Shown here one piece after another: positions 8,710 through 17,256 of a stretch of 64,000 nt of DNA. Below the pieces are notes generated by a model. The model had not been told where the DNA came from. It worked only from the letters and a program-made list of their open reading frames with translations, and did no database searches. A program made the position numbers and the translations under genes. The stretch spans positions 24,713 to 88,712 of the forward strand of contig JABLXR010000027.1 in assembly GCA_013178015.1 (NCBI GenBank). The letters are read 5' to 3'. Each line of letters starts with the position of its first letter. Position 1 is the first letter of the stretch. The stretch comes from Anaerolineae bacterium. Its GTDB lineage: Bacteria; Chloroflexota; Anaerolineae; DRVO01.

Positions 8710-10662
8710 CTAGCCTCCTTGGCCCTGGTTCGGCAAGGTCTGGACGTGGGCTACCAGGTCCCAGATGTCCGCTTCACTCAGGAAGCCGTAGAAGCCGTAC
8801 ATCATAGTGCCTGGGACCCCGTCCCAAGTTCGCCAGAAGATGTAAGCCTGACTCATGTTGGGGGCGAAGGCCGCCGGCCCGGGGATGCCGTGCCCGGCCG
8901 TGTCGGGACCGTTGCCCTGCCCCTGGTTGCTGTGGCAGGGGCCGCAGTAGCTGTCAAACAACTGGGCGCCGTGGTCAGCTGAGATGGTATGGCCCAGGTC
9001 CTGAGTCCACATGTCTGTGGAGACGGTCATAAAGTCGGTGGCCACGGAGCCGTCGCCATACACGCTGTCCACGGGCGCGGGTGGAACTGGCCCGCCGGCA
9101 GGCACGTTCATGACTATCGCCTGCTGGATGTACTTGATAACGTGCCAGCGGTTCTGGATGGGCATCCATTCGCCCCAGCTGGGCATGGCCGAGTTCTGCA
9201 GGCCATAGGTGACCCGGGCAAAGAAGTCACCGTCACTCAATCCGCGCACGTCCGGGTCGGTGAAGTTGGCCGGCGACACGTCCAGATACTGGCCGTCCCA
9301 ACCGTTTCCCAATCCGGCCAGGCCGTGGCAGTGAGCGCACATCAGGAGGAACATCTGCCGGCCCGGGTCGTAGGCGGCGGAGTCGGGCATCGTCTGCGCC
9401 ATGGCGATCTCAGGGTACGTCTGCTTGGCGGCGCTCTCCGGACGGGGTTCAGTCTGGGTGAAGTTGGTCCGGATGTAGTGCACGACGTTCCAGCGATCCT
9501 CGTCTGAGTACTCTAGTTTCCACGCAGGCATGGCCGTCCAGGGCACGCCCTCGCTGATGCGCCAGAAGTAGTCGGCATCGGTGAAGGTGGGGTTATCCAT
9601 GGTGCCATAGCTGCCGTCGCCAAAGTCTGGGGGCGGTGGCTCTAGGCCCTGCCGGTAGATGCCGTGGCCACGACCGGCGTCGCCGTGGCAGACCCAGCAC
9701 TCGCGGATGAAGATGTGCTTGCCCGCCTCCAGAGTCTCGATACCGGCCGGCACAGGGTTAGTGAGGCCAGCGTAGGGCTCCGGCGGGTCGCCCTCATCCG
9801 GGTCGCGAGCCATGGGCGCGGCGAACACCTGCTGCACGTACCGGATGACGCTCCAGCGCTGTTGCTCAGTGAGGCTGGCCTTCCAGACAGGCATCACCGT
9901 TCCCGGGACACCCTCGGAAACGTGCCAGAACCACTGATCATCTGGCATGCTCCTGACGGGTTCCTGCTTGAAGTCCGCCGGAGTGACGATCTTGGTACCG
10001 GCGTAGTGGCCCAGCCCGTTGCCAGCGCATCCGTGACAGGTCAGGCAGTACTTGACGTAGATCTCCTTGCCCTCCTGAAGCCCAGCTGCAGTCCACGTGG
10101 CCCAGCCCTGTGACTGGTCACCGGGCACCGGAGTCGCGGTCGGGTAGGGAACGGGGTCCACAGAACCGGCATACTCCGCCGGCGGCAAAACCATGTGTTG
10201 GGCTGAGGTACGATCGCCCAAGCGCGACAGGTAGGCGGCAATGTCCTGCAGCTCCTGCTCCGGGAGGAAGTACCAGTTGGGCATGATGGAGAGGGGCGAC
10301 AGGTCTCGCGGGCGCCTCAGATGCTCGATCTCCCAGGCCACGCTGCGTTTGCGGCCGATGTAGGACAAGTCTGGCCCAGTCCTCTCCGACCCCAGGATCA
10401 TGGGGTTGTCGAACACGTAGTCCCCGCCATCGGAGACGGAGCCCATGCCTGTGTCCTCGTCGCGGACGTACTGGGTGTGGCAGTAGTTGCAGCCGTTGCT
10501 GTAGTAGGCGACCCGGCCACGTTCTTCGGCCTCAGTGTAGGGGAGAGCGATGAAGGTTTGGCTGGGGTTCCACACCAGACCGGGAATGAAGACGGCGGCC
10601 GCTGCCACGGCGAGGAACACGATCATGGCGCCGAACACCACCACTCTGAAGGTCATTCTCAT
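8710..10662 (-). CDS. pentaheme cytochrome c: CcoO-like domain fused to four class I cytochrome c domains
   Basis: A 650-residue membrane-anchored protein. Residues 8-30 form one transmembrane helix. Residues 35-150 match CcoO/FixO: CNYCH at 58-62, then the YVRDED and GPDLSYIGRKRS motifs and a Met-containing IMPNWYFLP. Four further c-type domains follow with CLTCH (206-210), CWVCH (322-326), CAHCH (442-446) and CGPCH (573-577); most have a downstream Met in SEGVPGTVMPVW-type segments. Ordinary CcoO has one heme and CcoP two, so this single chain appears to replace both with extra electron-carrying domains outside the membrane. It starts 11 bases after CcoN ends. The heme count is seen directly; ligand assignment is inference. 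Confidence 0.9.
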   Translation of the reverse strand: MRMTFRVVVFGAMIVFLAVAAAAVFIPGLVWNPSQTFIALPYTEAEERGRVAYYSNGCNYCHTQYVRDEDTGMGSVSDGGDYVFDNPMILGSERTGPDLSYIGRKRSVAWEIEHLRRPRDLSPLSIMPNWYFLPEQELQDIAAYLSRLGDRTSAQHMVLPPAEYAGSVDPVPYPTATPVPGDQSQGWATWTAAGLQEGKEIYVKYCLTCHGCAGNGLGHYAGTKIVTPADFKQEPVRSMPDDQWFWHVSEGVPGTVMPVWKASLTEQQRWSVIRYVQQVFAAPMARDPDEGDPPEPYAGLTNPVPAGIETLEAGKHIFIRECWVCHGDAGRGHGIYRQGLEPPPPDFGDGSYGTMDNPTFTDADYFWRISEGVPWTAMPAWKLEYSDEDRWNVVHYIRTNFTQTEPRPESAAKQTYPEIAMAQTMPDSAAYDPGRQMFLLMCAHCHGLAGLGNGWDGQYLDVSPANFTDPDVRGLSDGDFFARVTYGLQNSAMPSWGEWMPIQNRWHVIKYIQQAIVMNVPAGGPVPPAPVDSVYGDGSVATDFMTVSTDMWTQDLGHTISADHGAQLFDSYCGPCHSNQGQGNGPDTAGHGIPGPAAFAPNMSQAYIFWRTWDGVPGTMMYGFYGFLSEADIWDLVAHVQTLPNQGQGG

Positions 10663-10673
10663 GCGGGCACCCC

Positions 10674-12077
10674 CTAATAGGCCGGCGCCGAGTAGGCAGT
10701 GGTCTCGCCCGGCTCTACGGTCGGGTGGCGGGCCGGTCTGCCTGCCAAGGCCGTGGCGAAGAGGTTGTAGGTGAAGATCATGAAGCTAAGGACCAGTAGG
10801 ACGCCTCCCGTGGCCCGCAGAGCCATGTAGGGCCGCAGGCCAGGCAGGACGCTCCACACCGGAAGACCCTGGTGCACCCAGTTGGTTCCCTGGGTCAGGC
10901 CGGTGAGCAGGAAGCCTCCAAAGAAGAAGGTGAACCCCACGACGTAGAGGCTGTACTGAACATTGGCCAGCGTGCGGCTGAAGAGCACCCGTCTGTAGAT
11001 CCTTGGAATGACATAGTAGGCCCCGCCGACCACGGTGGAGGCGGCGAAGAAGAGCAGAGACAAGTGTGCATGTCCGGGAACGTACTGAGAGAAGTGCGTC
11101 AGCAGGTTGATGTGGCGCAGCGCTTGATGCGAGCCCTGATAGGAGACGAGAACGTAAGCCGCCCAGCCGGTGACGATGAAGCGCAGAGGTAGGCTCGTAA
11201 GAACACGGTTCCAGTTGCCTCTCATGGTGAGGAAGATGTTCATCATGAAGGCGACCACCGGTAGGACCATGCCGATGCTCTCGGCGACAGCTATGGTCTT
11301 GAGCCAATAGGGGATCGGCGCCCACAGAAGGTGGTGCGCGCCCACACCGGTGTAGAAGAAGGCGATACCCCAGAATGCTATCAGGGAAAGGAAGTGGCTG
11401 TAGAGTGGGGTATTGGTCTCCTTGGGCACCACGTAGTACATCACCGGCAGCAGCCCGGTAGTGAACCAGAGGCCAAGGACGTTGTGGCCGTAGAACCAGT
11501 TGAAGATGGTGTCGTCGATACCGGTGAGGGCCCCGGTCCAGGGATGCCACATAACGTTTCCGATGAAGTAGAGCATGGGCATCCAGACCAAGGTGCCGGC
11601 AATGTACCATAAGCTAACGTAGAGCTTGGGCTCTATCCGGTGGCGAATGGTCATGTAGAGGTTCGCCAGGTTGAGCACGAGCACCACCATGACGGCGACA
11701 TCAACTCCCCAGGTGAGCTCGGCGTACTCCCGGCTCTGAGTGTGCTGGTTGACCAGGCCCCAGATGCCAACGATGAGAGCGACGTTCCATAGAATGACCG
11801 TGAGGTTGCCCAGGGACTCACTCCAGAGGCGGCGGCCCGTGAGCCTCGGCACTATGTAGAGCCACATACCCATCATGCCACCAGAGAGGAAGGCGAACAT
11901 GACGGTGTTGGTGTGTGCCTGGCGCAAGCGGCTGAAGACCAGTTGGGGTATCCCTTCGAGGAAGTCAGGGAACACGAACTGAGTCGCCAGGATCAGGCCC
12001 ATCAGGACTCCGATGACGATCCAGATCGAGGCAGCTAGGATGAAGTTACGGCTAGCACTATCCGGTTTGGTGAACAT
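10674..12077 (-). CDS. ccoN: cbb3-type cytochrome c oxidase subunit I
   Basis: The 467-residue polytopic protein is a heme-copper oxidase catalytic subunit of the C family. Ligand-bearing motifs are visible: RQAHTNTVMFAF (low-spin heme His), WFYGHNVLGLWF (CuB His with the family's Tyr-Gly-His context), GVGAHHLLWAPIP (CuB His pair) and HINLLTHFSQYVPGHAHLSL (heme ligands). Twelve or so hydrophobic segments fit. ATG 12077 is chosen over an upstream in-frame start at 12173 because AGGAG (12085-12089) lies seven bases ahead and residue alignment begins here. It heads a minus-strand operon with the multiheme subunit, CcoS-like protein and copper ATPase. It reduces oxygen at high affinity in the membrane. 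Confidence 0.95.
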   Translation of the reverse strand: MFTKPDSASRNFILAASIWIVIGVLMGLILATQFVFPDFLEGIPQLVFSRLRQAHTNTVMFAFLSGGMMGMWLYIVPRLTGRRLWSESLGNLTVILWNVALIVGIWGLVNQHTQSREYAELTWGVDVAVMVVLVLNLANLYMTIRHRIEPKLYVSLWYIAGTLVWMPMLYFIGNVMWHPWTGALTGIDDTIFNWFYGHNVLGLWFTTGLLPVMYYVVPKETNTPLYSHFLSLIAFWGIAFFYTGVGAHHLLWAPIPYWLKTIAVAESIGMVLPVVAFMMNIFLTMRGNWNRVLTSLPLRFIVTGWAAYVLVSYQGSHQALRHINLLTHFSQYVPGHAHLSLLFFAASTVVGGAYYVIPRIYRRVLFSRTLANVQYSLYVVGFTFFFGGFLLTGLTQGTNWVHQGLPVWSVLPGLRPYMALRATGGVLLVLSFMIFTYNLFATALAGRPARHPTVEPGETTAYSAPAY

Positions 12078-12565
12078 TGACCGACTCCTGTCGCGATCGA
12101 AGCTCAGGCCAACTCGGTGCTGGAGGGGACGGTACTGCATGTGAGGACAGCAGCAGCTCACGGAGAGTGGCAATAGGTGGCCGATCCAGCGGCACTAGCC
12201 GAAAGGGAGGCGTTCGACAGGAGAGGGTGCATACGCATCGCAGACCACCCTGGCAACAGACCATGCCAACACTGAATCAGGCGCCTTACCAGTCCGCGGT
12301 TGGCGACCGGGCGCCCGACACGCTCCGCCAACCGACTCGATTCTGCTCCCGGTGCCCTGCCTCTGTCAAGCCAGCTGCAGACAACTGCATCAGAGCGGAT
12401 ACCGGCTTGCTACGGGTGAGATGAGGCGCCGCGCGCAGGTCACTCGTGTCGATACGCCGTGTCAGCGAGCTTGTTCGCAGCGCCTTCCCGCTCTATCCTG
12501 TGCCCTCGACCCACCTCAGAACCCAGTGGCGCCGGCGCCGGCGCCTACCGCTTTCAGGAGAGCCT
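12078..12565. other. divergent intergenic region between ccoN and transketolase genes
   Basis: This 488-base stretch must hold promoters for the oxidase operon (leftward) and the transketolase pair (rightward). I find no strong TTGACA/TATAAT pair, no FNR-type TTGAT-N4-ATCAA box and no RNA gene. Frames within it look like chance reading frames. Confidence 0.5.
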
Positions 12566-13390
12566 ATGTACTCGGAGAGCTTGATCGCCCAACTGGAGGA
12601 GCGCGCCCGGCAACTGCGCTGCGATGTGCTCCAGATGGTCTACGACGCCGGATCGGGGCACCCGGGAGGGTCGCTCTCGGCCGCCGAGATCATCGCTGCC
12701 CTCTACTTCCAGCGCCTGCGCCTGGACCCCAACAGGCCGGACTGCCCCGAGCGCGACCGCTTCATCCTCTCCAAGGGCCACGCCGCCCCCACCCTCTACG
12801 CTGCCCTGGCCCGGCGCGGCTTCTTCCCGGTGGAGGAGCTGTGCACCCTGCGCCAGCTGGACTCCCGGCTGCAGGGGCACCCCGACCGGCTCAAGACTCC
12901 GGGGGTGGAGATGACCTCCGGGGCCTTGGGCCACGGCGTCGCCATCGGCGCCGGGCTGGCGCTGGCCGCGCGGCGTGCCGGCCAGACCTGGCGCACCTAC
13001 GTGCTACTGGGCGACGGCGAGGTGCAGGCGGGCGTCGTCTGGGAGGGGGCCCTCATCGCCGCTAAGTACGGCCTGAGCCACCTCACCTGCATCCTAGACC
13101 AGAACGACGTTCAGCTGGACGGGCCAGTGCACGAGATCCTGCCCCTCGAGCCCCTGGTGGACAAGTGGCGCGCCTTCGGCTGGGCCACGGTGGAGATTGA
13201 CGGCCACAACGTCCGCCAGATCCTGGAGGCGCTGGACCTGGCCGCCAACATCCACGACCGCCCCACCATGATCGTCGCTCACACCACTAAGGGCAGGGGA
13301 TGCAGCTTCATGGAGGGCAAGTCGGCCTGGCACGGGCGGGTGCCCAGCGCGGAAGAGCTGGCCTGCGCTTTGGAGGAACTCAATGCCTGA
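12566..13390 (+). CDS. transketolase, N-terminal (TPP-binding) subunit
   Basis: The 274-residue protein is the N-terminal half of a split transketolase: AGSGHPGGSLSAAEII near the start, LSKGHAAPTLYAAL, SGALGHGVAIGAG, and the thiamine-diphosphate motif GDGEVQAGVVWEG...CILDQND. ATG 12566 follows AGGAG (12556-12560) by five bases. Its end overlaps the start of the C-terminal subunit by eight bases, so the two are co-translated. Together they transfer two-carbon ketol units between sugar phosphates; stand-alone split pairs sometimes serve DXP-like or secondary sugar routes, which cannot be resolved here. Confidence 0.92.
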   Translation: MYSESLIAQLEERARQLRCDVLQMVYDAGSGHPGGSLSAAEIIAALYFQRLRLDPNRPDCPERDRFILSKGHAAPTLYAALARRGFFPVEELCTLRQLDSRLQGHPDRLKTPGVEMTSGALGHGVAIGAGLALAARRAGQTWRTYVLLGDGEVQAGVVWEGALIAAKYGLSHLTCILDQNDVQLDGPVHEILPLEPLVDKWRAFGWATVEIDGHNVRQILEALDLAANIHDRPTMIVAHTTKGRGCSFMEGKSAWHGRVPSAEELACALEELNA

Positions 13391-14312
13391 GATGCGCGAC
13401 ACCTACGGCCGAGCCCTGGCCGAGTACGGAGCCCAGAACGAGCGAGTGGTGGCGCTGGACGCCGACGTGTCCGCCTCCACCCGCAGCCGCTACTTCGGGG
13501 ATCGCTTCCCCGACCGCTTCTACAACGTGGGCATCACTGAGGCGGCCATGGTGGACGTGGCCGCTGGCCTGGCCCTCGGGGGCATGATCCCCTTCGCTCA
13601 CACCTTCGCCTTCCTGCTGGCTCTGCGGGCCGCCGAACAAGTCCGCACCTGCGTGGCCTACGCCCGCACCAACGTCAAGCTGGTGGGAGCCTACGGCGGG
13701 CTGTCCGACAGCAAAGATGGCCCCACCCATCACTCCATCTGCGACCTGGCGGTCATGCGAGCCCTGCCCAACCTGACAGTGATCGTTCCCGCCGACGGCA
13801 TCGAGGCCGCCGCCTGCGTGCCGGTGGTGGCCGAGCTGGACGGGCCGGTGTACCTGCGCCTTAGCCGGGCCGACGTGCCCGACCTCATGCCGGAGGGCTA
13901 CCGGTTCCAGGTGGGCAAGGGCGCGGTTCTGCGGGAGGGCAGGGACGTGGCCATCGTCAACTGCGGGGTGCTCCTGTCCCGCTGCCTGCGGGCGGCAGAG
14001 GAGCTGGCGTCGCGGGGGATCTCGGCTACGGTGGTGAACCTTCCCACGCTCAAGCCACTAGACGAAGAGCTGCTGCTCCAGGTGGCCGAGGCGGGGGCGG
14101 TGGTCACGGTGGAGGAGCATACCGTGATCGGGGGGCTGGGCGGCGCGGTGGCCGAGTTCCTATCAGCGCACCGGCCCACGCCGCTGCAGATGGTGGGCAT
14201 CCACGACACGTTCACCGAGACCGGCCCCTACGAAGGACTGCTGGACCGCTGGGGCATGAGCGTGGCCGACATAGTGGCCGCCTGCCAGCGGGCGCTCGCC
14301 GCGGTGGGATAG
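13383..14312 (+). CDS. transketolase, C-terminal (pyrimidine-binding) subunit
   Basis: The 309-residue partner carries the Pyr domain (VVALDADVSAST, FYNVGITEAAMVDVAAGLA with the cofactor-activating Glu, PFAHTFAFLL, GGLSDSKDGPTHHS) and the C-terminal transketolase domain (VYLRLSRADVP, VEEHTVIGGLGGAVAE). It completes the two-chain enzyme encoded with the preceding gene. The ATG lies inside the end of that gene, with GGAGG a few bases upstream. Confidence 0.92.
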   Translation: MPEMRDTYGRALAEYGAQNERVVALDADVSASTRSRYFGDRFPDRFYNVGITEAAMVDVAAGLALGGMIPFAHTFAFLLALRAAEQVRTCVAYARTNVKLVGAYGGLSDSKDGPTHHSICDLAVMRALPNLTVIVPADGIEAAACVPVVAELDGPVYLRLSRADVPDLMPEGYRFQVGKGAVLREGRDVAIVNCGVLLSRCLRAAEELASRGISATVVNLPTLKPLDEELLLQVAEAGAVVTVEEHTVIGGLGGAVAEFLSAHRPTPLQMVGIHDTFTETGPYEGLLDRWGMSVADIVAACQRALAAVG

Positions 14313-14453
14313 GAGACAGAACGGAGACGCTTCGGGGAGAGGAGAGGGTGGCAGCCGGGTGCAACTAGTAGAGCGCTGCCTTCAGGCTCTTGGCCCCCGG
14401 TTCCTGTCTCCACCCCCTTGGCCGATATTCCAGAGGTCTCTGCAGGAGAGTGA

Positions 14454-15182
14454 ATGCCCTTCCACTTCGGCGCCTGGGACGCCGTGCTGATCGTCGCTGT
14501 GTCGGTACAGGCGACGGCGCTGGCATACCTCCCCCAGCCACGGCTCAAGGCCCTGGCCTACGTGTTGCCCTTTCCCTTCACCATCGCCACCCTGGCTCTG
14601 GGCCGCCCCGTGGACGCCACCAACGTGCTGGGACTGTTACTCCTCTTCGGCTACATCCAGGGAGTGCGACTGCTGCACGATCGCCTGCGGCTGCCTATCG
14701 TGGCCGCCATCCTCCTCTCCGCCCTGAGCTACACCGCCGCCGGCTGGTTAATGGCGCCGATCGTCCCGGCCAGCGACGGTGCGTTCTGGGCCGCCGTGGC
14801 GCTGAGCCTGGCTCTTGCCGCGACGCTCTACCTGCGCATCAGCCACCGCGACGAGAGAGCCCACCGCACTACGCTGCCGGTGTGGATCAAGCTGCCCGTG
14901 GTGGCTTCCGTGATCGTGGCCCTGGTGATCGTCAAGGAGTACCTCCAGGGGTTCATGACCCTCTTCCCTATGGTGGGGGTGGTGGGCGCCTACGAGGCGC
15001 GCCACTCGCTCTGGACCATGGGACGACAGATCCCCACCTGGATGCTGGCGATGATCCCCATGCTGGTGGTGATCCGGCTGACCCAATACGGCCTGGGCCT
15101 GCCCGGCGCTCTGGCGCTGGGGTGGGTGGTCTTCCTGGCCGTGCTGCTGCCCCTGACCCGCAGGCAGTGGCGCCGCGGTTAA
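14454..15182 (+). CDS. hypothetical integral membrane protein
   Basis: The 242-residue protein is almost entirely hydrophobic, with about seven or eight predicted transmembrane segments and short loops; one conserved-looking cytoplasmic loop contains RISHRDERAH. I recognise no family. AGGAG lies upstream of ATG 14454. It is 141 bases after the transketolase pair and in the same direction, so it may be cotranscribed, but nothing in it points to sugar transport. The TM topology is seen; the function is unknown. Confidence 0.7.
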   Translation: MPFHFGAWDAVLIVAVSVQATALAYLPQPRLKALAYVLPFPFTIATLALGRPVDATNVLGLLLLFGYIQGVRLLHDRLRLPIVAAILLSALSYTAAGWLMAPIVPASDGAFWAAVALSLALAATLYLRISHRDERAHRTTLPVWIKLPVVASVIVALVIVKEYLQGFMTLFPMVGVVGAYEARHSLWTMGRQIPTWMLAMIPMLVVIRLTQYGLGLPGALALGWVVFLAVLLPLTRRQWRRG

Positions 15183-15313
15183 GGCGAGGCTGGAGCCGGG
15201 GCCGGGAACCTTTGGCGAGGCCGATGCGTCTAAGTGGTGCAGCTCGCCCGTGGGGGCAGACGCCGACCCCGGGATAGCTCCCTGGTCGAGACTACACAAG
15301 CATGGAGGCAACC

Positions 15314-16069
15314 ATGAGCAAAGGACGAGCGTTCGCGGCCACCGCCATCACCAGCCTGCTAGTGATCGCACTGGTGCTGGCCGGCAGCAGCCTGAGTGTG
15401 GGCACCGCGGCCCAGGCCCAGGACACCGCAGCTCCCAGCGCAACCCGGTTCATTACCGTGGTGGGGCAAGGCAAGACGAACGTCGAGCCCGACATCGCCA
15501 CCCTGAATTTGGGGGTGCAGACCAAGGCGGCCAAGGTGGACGAGGCCATGTCCGAGAACACCGCGATCATGGACGCCATCATGGAGGCGCTCCTGGCGGC
15601 CGGCATCGAGGAGAAGGACATCCAGACTACCAGCTACAACATCTACCTCGATGAAGGGTATCGGGCACCGGACGTGGAGCCGGAGCCGGTCTACCGGGTG
15701 TCGAACATGGTTCTGGTGAAGGTACGCGATCTGGAGGCAGTGGGCGAAGTCCTGGACGCAGCGGTAGCGGCGGGCGCCAACCAGATCTACGGCATCAGTT
15801 TCACCCTCGAGGACTGGAGCGAGGCTGAGGCCGAAGCTCGAGCGGAGGCGATGGCCGACGCACGGGCCCGGGCTGAGGAGTTGGCCGGCCTGGCCGAGGT
15901 GGAGGTCGGCGAGGTGCTGAGCATCAGCGAGGTAGTAGGTGGCACCGCTCCTTACGCTGCCAGCTACGGCGTCGCCTTGGAAAGAGCAGCTATGGGTGGC
16001 GGCGGCGCCATTGCTCCCGGCGAACTGGAGTACAGCACCAGGATTCAGGTCACCTACGCACTGCGGTAG
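15314..16069 (+). CDS. secreted SIMPL-domain (DUF541, YggE-like) protein
   Basis: A signal peptide (MSKGRAFAATAITSLLVIAL, cleavage near AQAQ) precedes a SIMPL domain: ITVVGQGKTNVEPDIATL, AMSENTAIMDAIMEALLAAG, IQTTSYNIYL, and late AEARAEAMADARARAEELA. SIMPL proteins are periplasmic or extracellular oligomers linked in E. coli (YggE) to oxidative-stress defence; biochemical function is not settled. ATG 15314 is preferred over ATG 15302 because GGAGG at 15304-15308 precedes it by five bases. It is monocistronic, ending at a strong hairpin shared with the convergent Hsp20 operon. Confidence 0.88.
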   Translation: MSKGRAFAATAITSLLVIALVLAGSSLSVGTAAQAQDTAAPSATRFITVVGQGKTNVEPDIATLNLGVQTKAAKVDEAMSENTAIMDAIMEALLAAGIEEKDIQTTSYNIYLDEGYRAPDVEPEPVYRVSNMVLVKVRDLEAVGEVLDAAVAAGANQIYGISFTLEDWSEAEAEARAEAMADARARAEELAGLAEVEVGEVLSISEVVGGTAPYAASYGVALERAAMGGGGAIAPGELEYSTRIQVTYALR

Positions 16070-16070
16070 T

Positions 16071-16200
16071 ACGTGATTCGTGATGCGTGATACGTGACGC
16101 GTGATTCGTGATACGTGACGCGAGCGGGGCGTGATGTGGCACACACATCACGCCCCGCTCCTCGTTCCTCACCTATCACGCATCCCGCGTCACGCATCAC
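16071..16200. repeat. TGATRCG repeat array (family T), locus 1
   Basis: Bases 16071-16120 are a run of near-identical seven-base units (GTGATGC, GTGATAC, GTGACGC). Bases 16171-16200 carry the complementary run (CACGCATC units). The arms can pair into a long hairpin enclosing the GC-rich stem at 16122-16160. The stop codon of the Hsp20 gene lies inside the right arm. Confidence 0.85.
16122..16160. terminator. bidirectional hairpin between convergent genes
   Basis: GAGCGGGGCGTGATGTG (16122-16138) and its exact reverse complement (16144-16160) form a perfect 17-bp stem with a five-base loop, midway between the convergent SIMPL and Hsp20 stops. No U-tract follows on either strand, so termination or mRNA 3'-end protection is inferred. 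Confidence 0.6.
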
Positions 16201-16646
16201 TTTCCGCCACTCTGCACCTTGATGCTACGTGGCTTGATCTCCGCCGCCTTGGGCAGGGTGAGGGTGAGGACCCCGTCCTTGAAGGAGGCCTCTGCCTTGT
16301 CCGCCTCCACCGGCACGTTCAGGGTGACTACCCGGCGGAAGGGGCCGGTAGCCCGCTCCTGCACCACGTAATCCACGTTCTCGATGGGGGGCTTGATCTC
16401 GCCCCGGATGGTGACGGTGTCGCCCTCCACGGTGACATCTACATCCTCGGGCTTGACGCCGGGCACGCTCATGAGGATGACGATGTCCTCATCGGTGCTG
16501 TAGATGTCCAGAGGGGGACGCAGAGCCCTACCGGTGTCCCCTCTCCAGGTGGAGGGGCGCACGAAGCTGTCTTCGAAGAGGCGGTCCATCATCTGCCGCA
16601 GGCTCACCGCCTCCGCTAGCGGATCCCATCGCGTTAGCGATCTCAT
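16197..16646 (-). CDS. Hsp20 / alpha-crystallin small heat-shock protein (1)
   Basis: The 149-residue small heat-shock protein has an alpha-crystallin domain at about residues 45-140: IYSTDEDIVILMSVPGVKPEDVDVTVEGDTVTIRG, then the signature FRRVVTLNVPVEADKAEASFKDGVLTLTLPK. The short N terminus (MRSLTRWDPLAEAVSLRQMM) is typical. It should oligomerise and hold unfolding proteins without ATP. It lies 48 bases downstream of a paralogous gene in the same direction, with AGGAG before ATG 16646. Its TGA stop is provided by the adjoining TGATRCG repeat. Confidence 0.94.
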   Translation of the reverse strand: MRSLTRWDPLAEAVSLRQMMDRLFEDSFVRPSTWRGDTGRALRPPLDIYSTDEDIVILMSVPGVKPEDVDVTVEGDTVTIRGEIKPPIENVDYVVQERATGPFRRVVTLNVPVEADKAEASFKDGVLTLTLPKAAEIKPRSIKVQSGGK

Positions 16647-16694
16647 CGTCCTAACTCCTAGCAGCTAATGATCTCGGGGAACCAGACGAGCTCT

Positions 16695-17144
16695 CTAGCT
16701 CGCGGCCTTTACCTGAATGCGGCGCGCCCGTGCCTCCTCGGCCTTGGGCAGGCTGAGCTTGAGCTCGCCGTTCTCCATCTTCGCTTCGGCGCCTTCAGCC
16801 TTCACGGCGCTGGGGAGGATGAGGCTGCGCTGCATCATGCCATAGGACCGCTCTCTGTAGGTGTAACGGTCCTCGGAGATGTCTTTCTCCTGCTTTTTCT
16901 CCGCCTTGATGGTGAGCATGTTGCCCTCGACCCGGATGTCCACGTCCTCCGGCTTCACGCCGGGCAGGGTGGCCTCTACCATGATGTGGTCGTCCTGGTC
17001 ATACACGTCCACCGACATGCCACGGCCCATGCCGGTCAGGCTGGCCCAGGGCCTCACGATGCTCTCTTCGAAGAGACGGTCAATGGCGTCGCGCAGTGTC
17101 ATCTCCCGGCCTTCGTCTTCTCTGCGGGGAACCAATTCAGCCAT
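16695..17144 (-). CDS. Hsp20 / alpha-crystallin small heat-shock protein (2)
   Basis: The 149-residue paralogue has MSVDVYDQDDHIMVEATLPGVKPEDVDIRVEGN and the closing LPSAVKAEGAEAKMENGELKLSLPKAEEA. It contains a more charged middle loop (AEKKQEKDISEDRYTYRERS) than its neighbour, which suggests different client or partner specificity. AGGAGG precedes ATG 17144. It is first in a two-gene operon; no CIRCE or other heat-shock operator was recognised in the 112 bases upstream. Confidence 0.94.
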   Translation of the reverse strand: MAELVPRREDEGREMTLRDAIDRLFEESIVRPWASLTGMGRGMSVDVYDQDDHIMVEATLPGVKPEDVDIRVEGNMLTIKAEKKQEKDISEDRYTYRERSYGMMQRSLILPSAVKAEGAEAKMENGELKLSLPKAEEARARRIQVKAAS

Positions 17145-17256
17145 GACTAACCTCCTAACGCTGACTGCTGATGCCTGCTAACACAGGGCCCAGGTTACTC
17201 CAAGACCCCGATCTTCGTCAAGAGGGCTGCAAGACGCGCTGCCGGCCCCTCGTCGC

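Noticed and set aside
12078..12173. N-terminal extension of CcoN from 12173
   Set aside because: The extra residues are Cys/Arg-rich and unlike CcoN, while ATG 12077 has AGGAG.
12446..12565. Longer transketolase N terminus from 12446
   Set aside because: ATG 12566 has a well-spaced AGGAG and begins at the conserved family start.
16071..16200. TGATRCG arrays as a CRISPR
   Set aside because: The unit is about seven bases, with no unique spacers and paired inverted arms; no cas gene is near.
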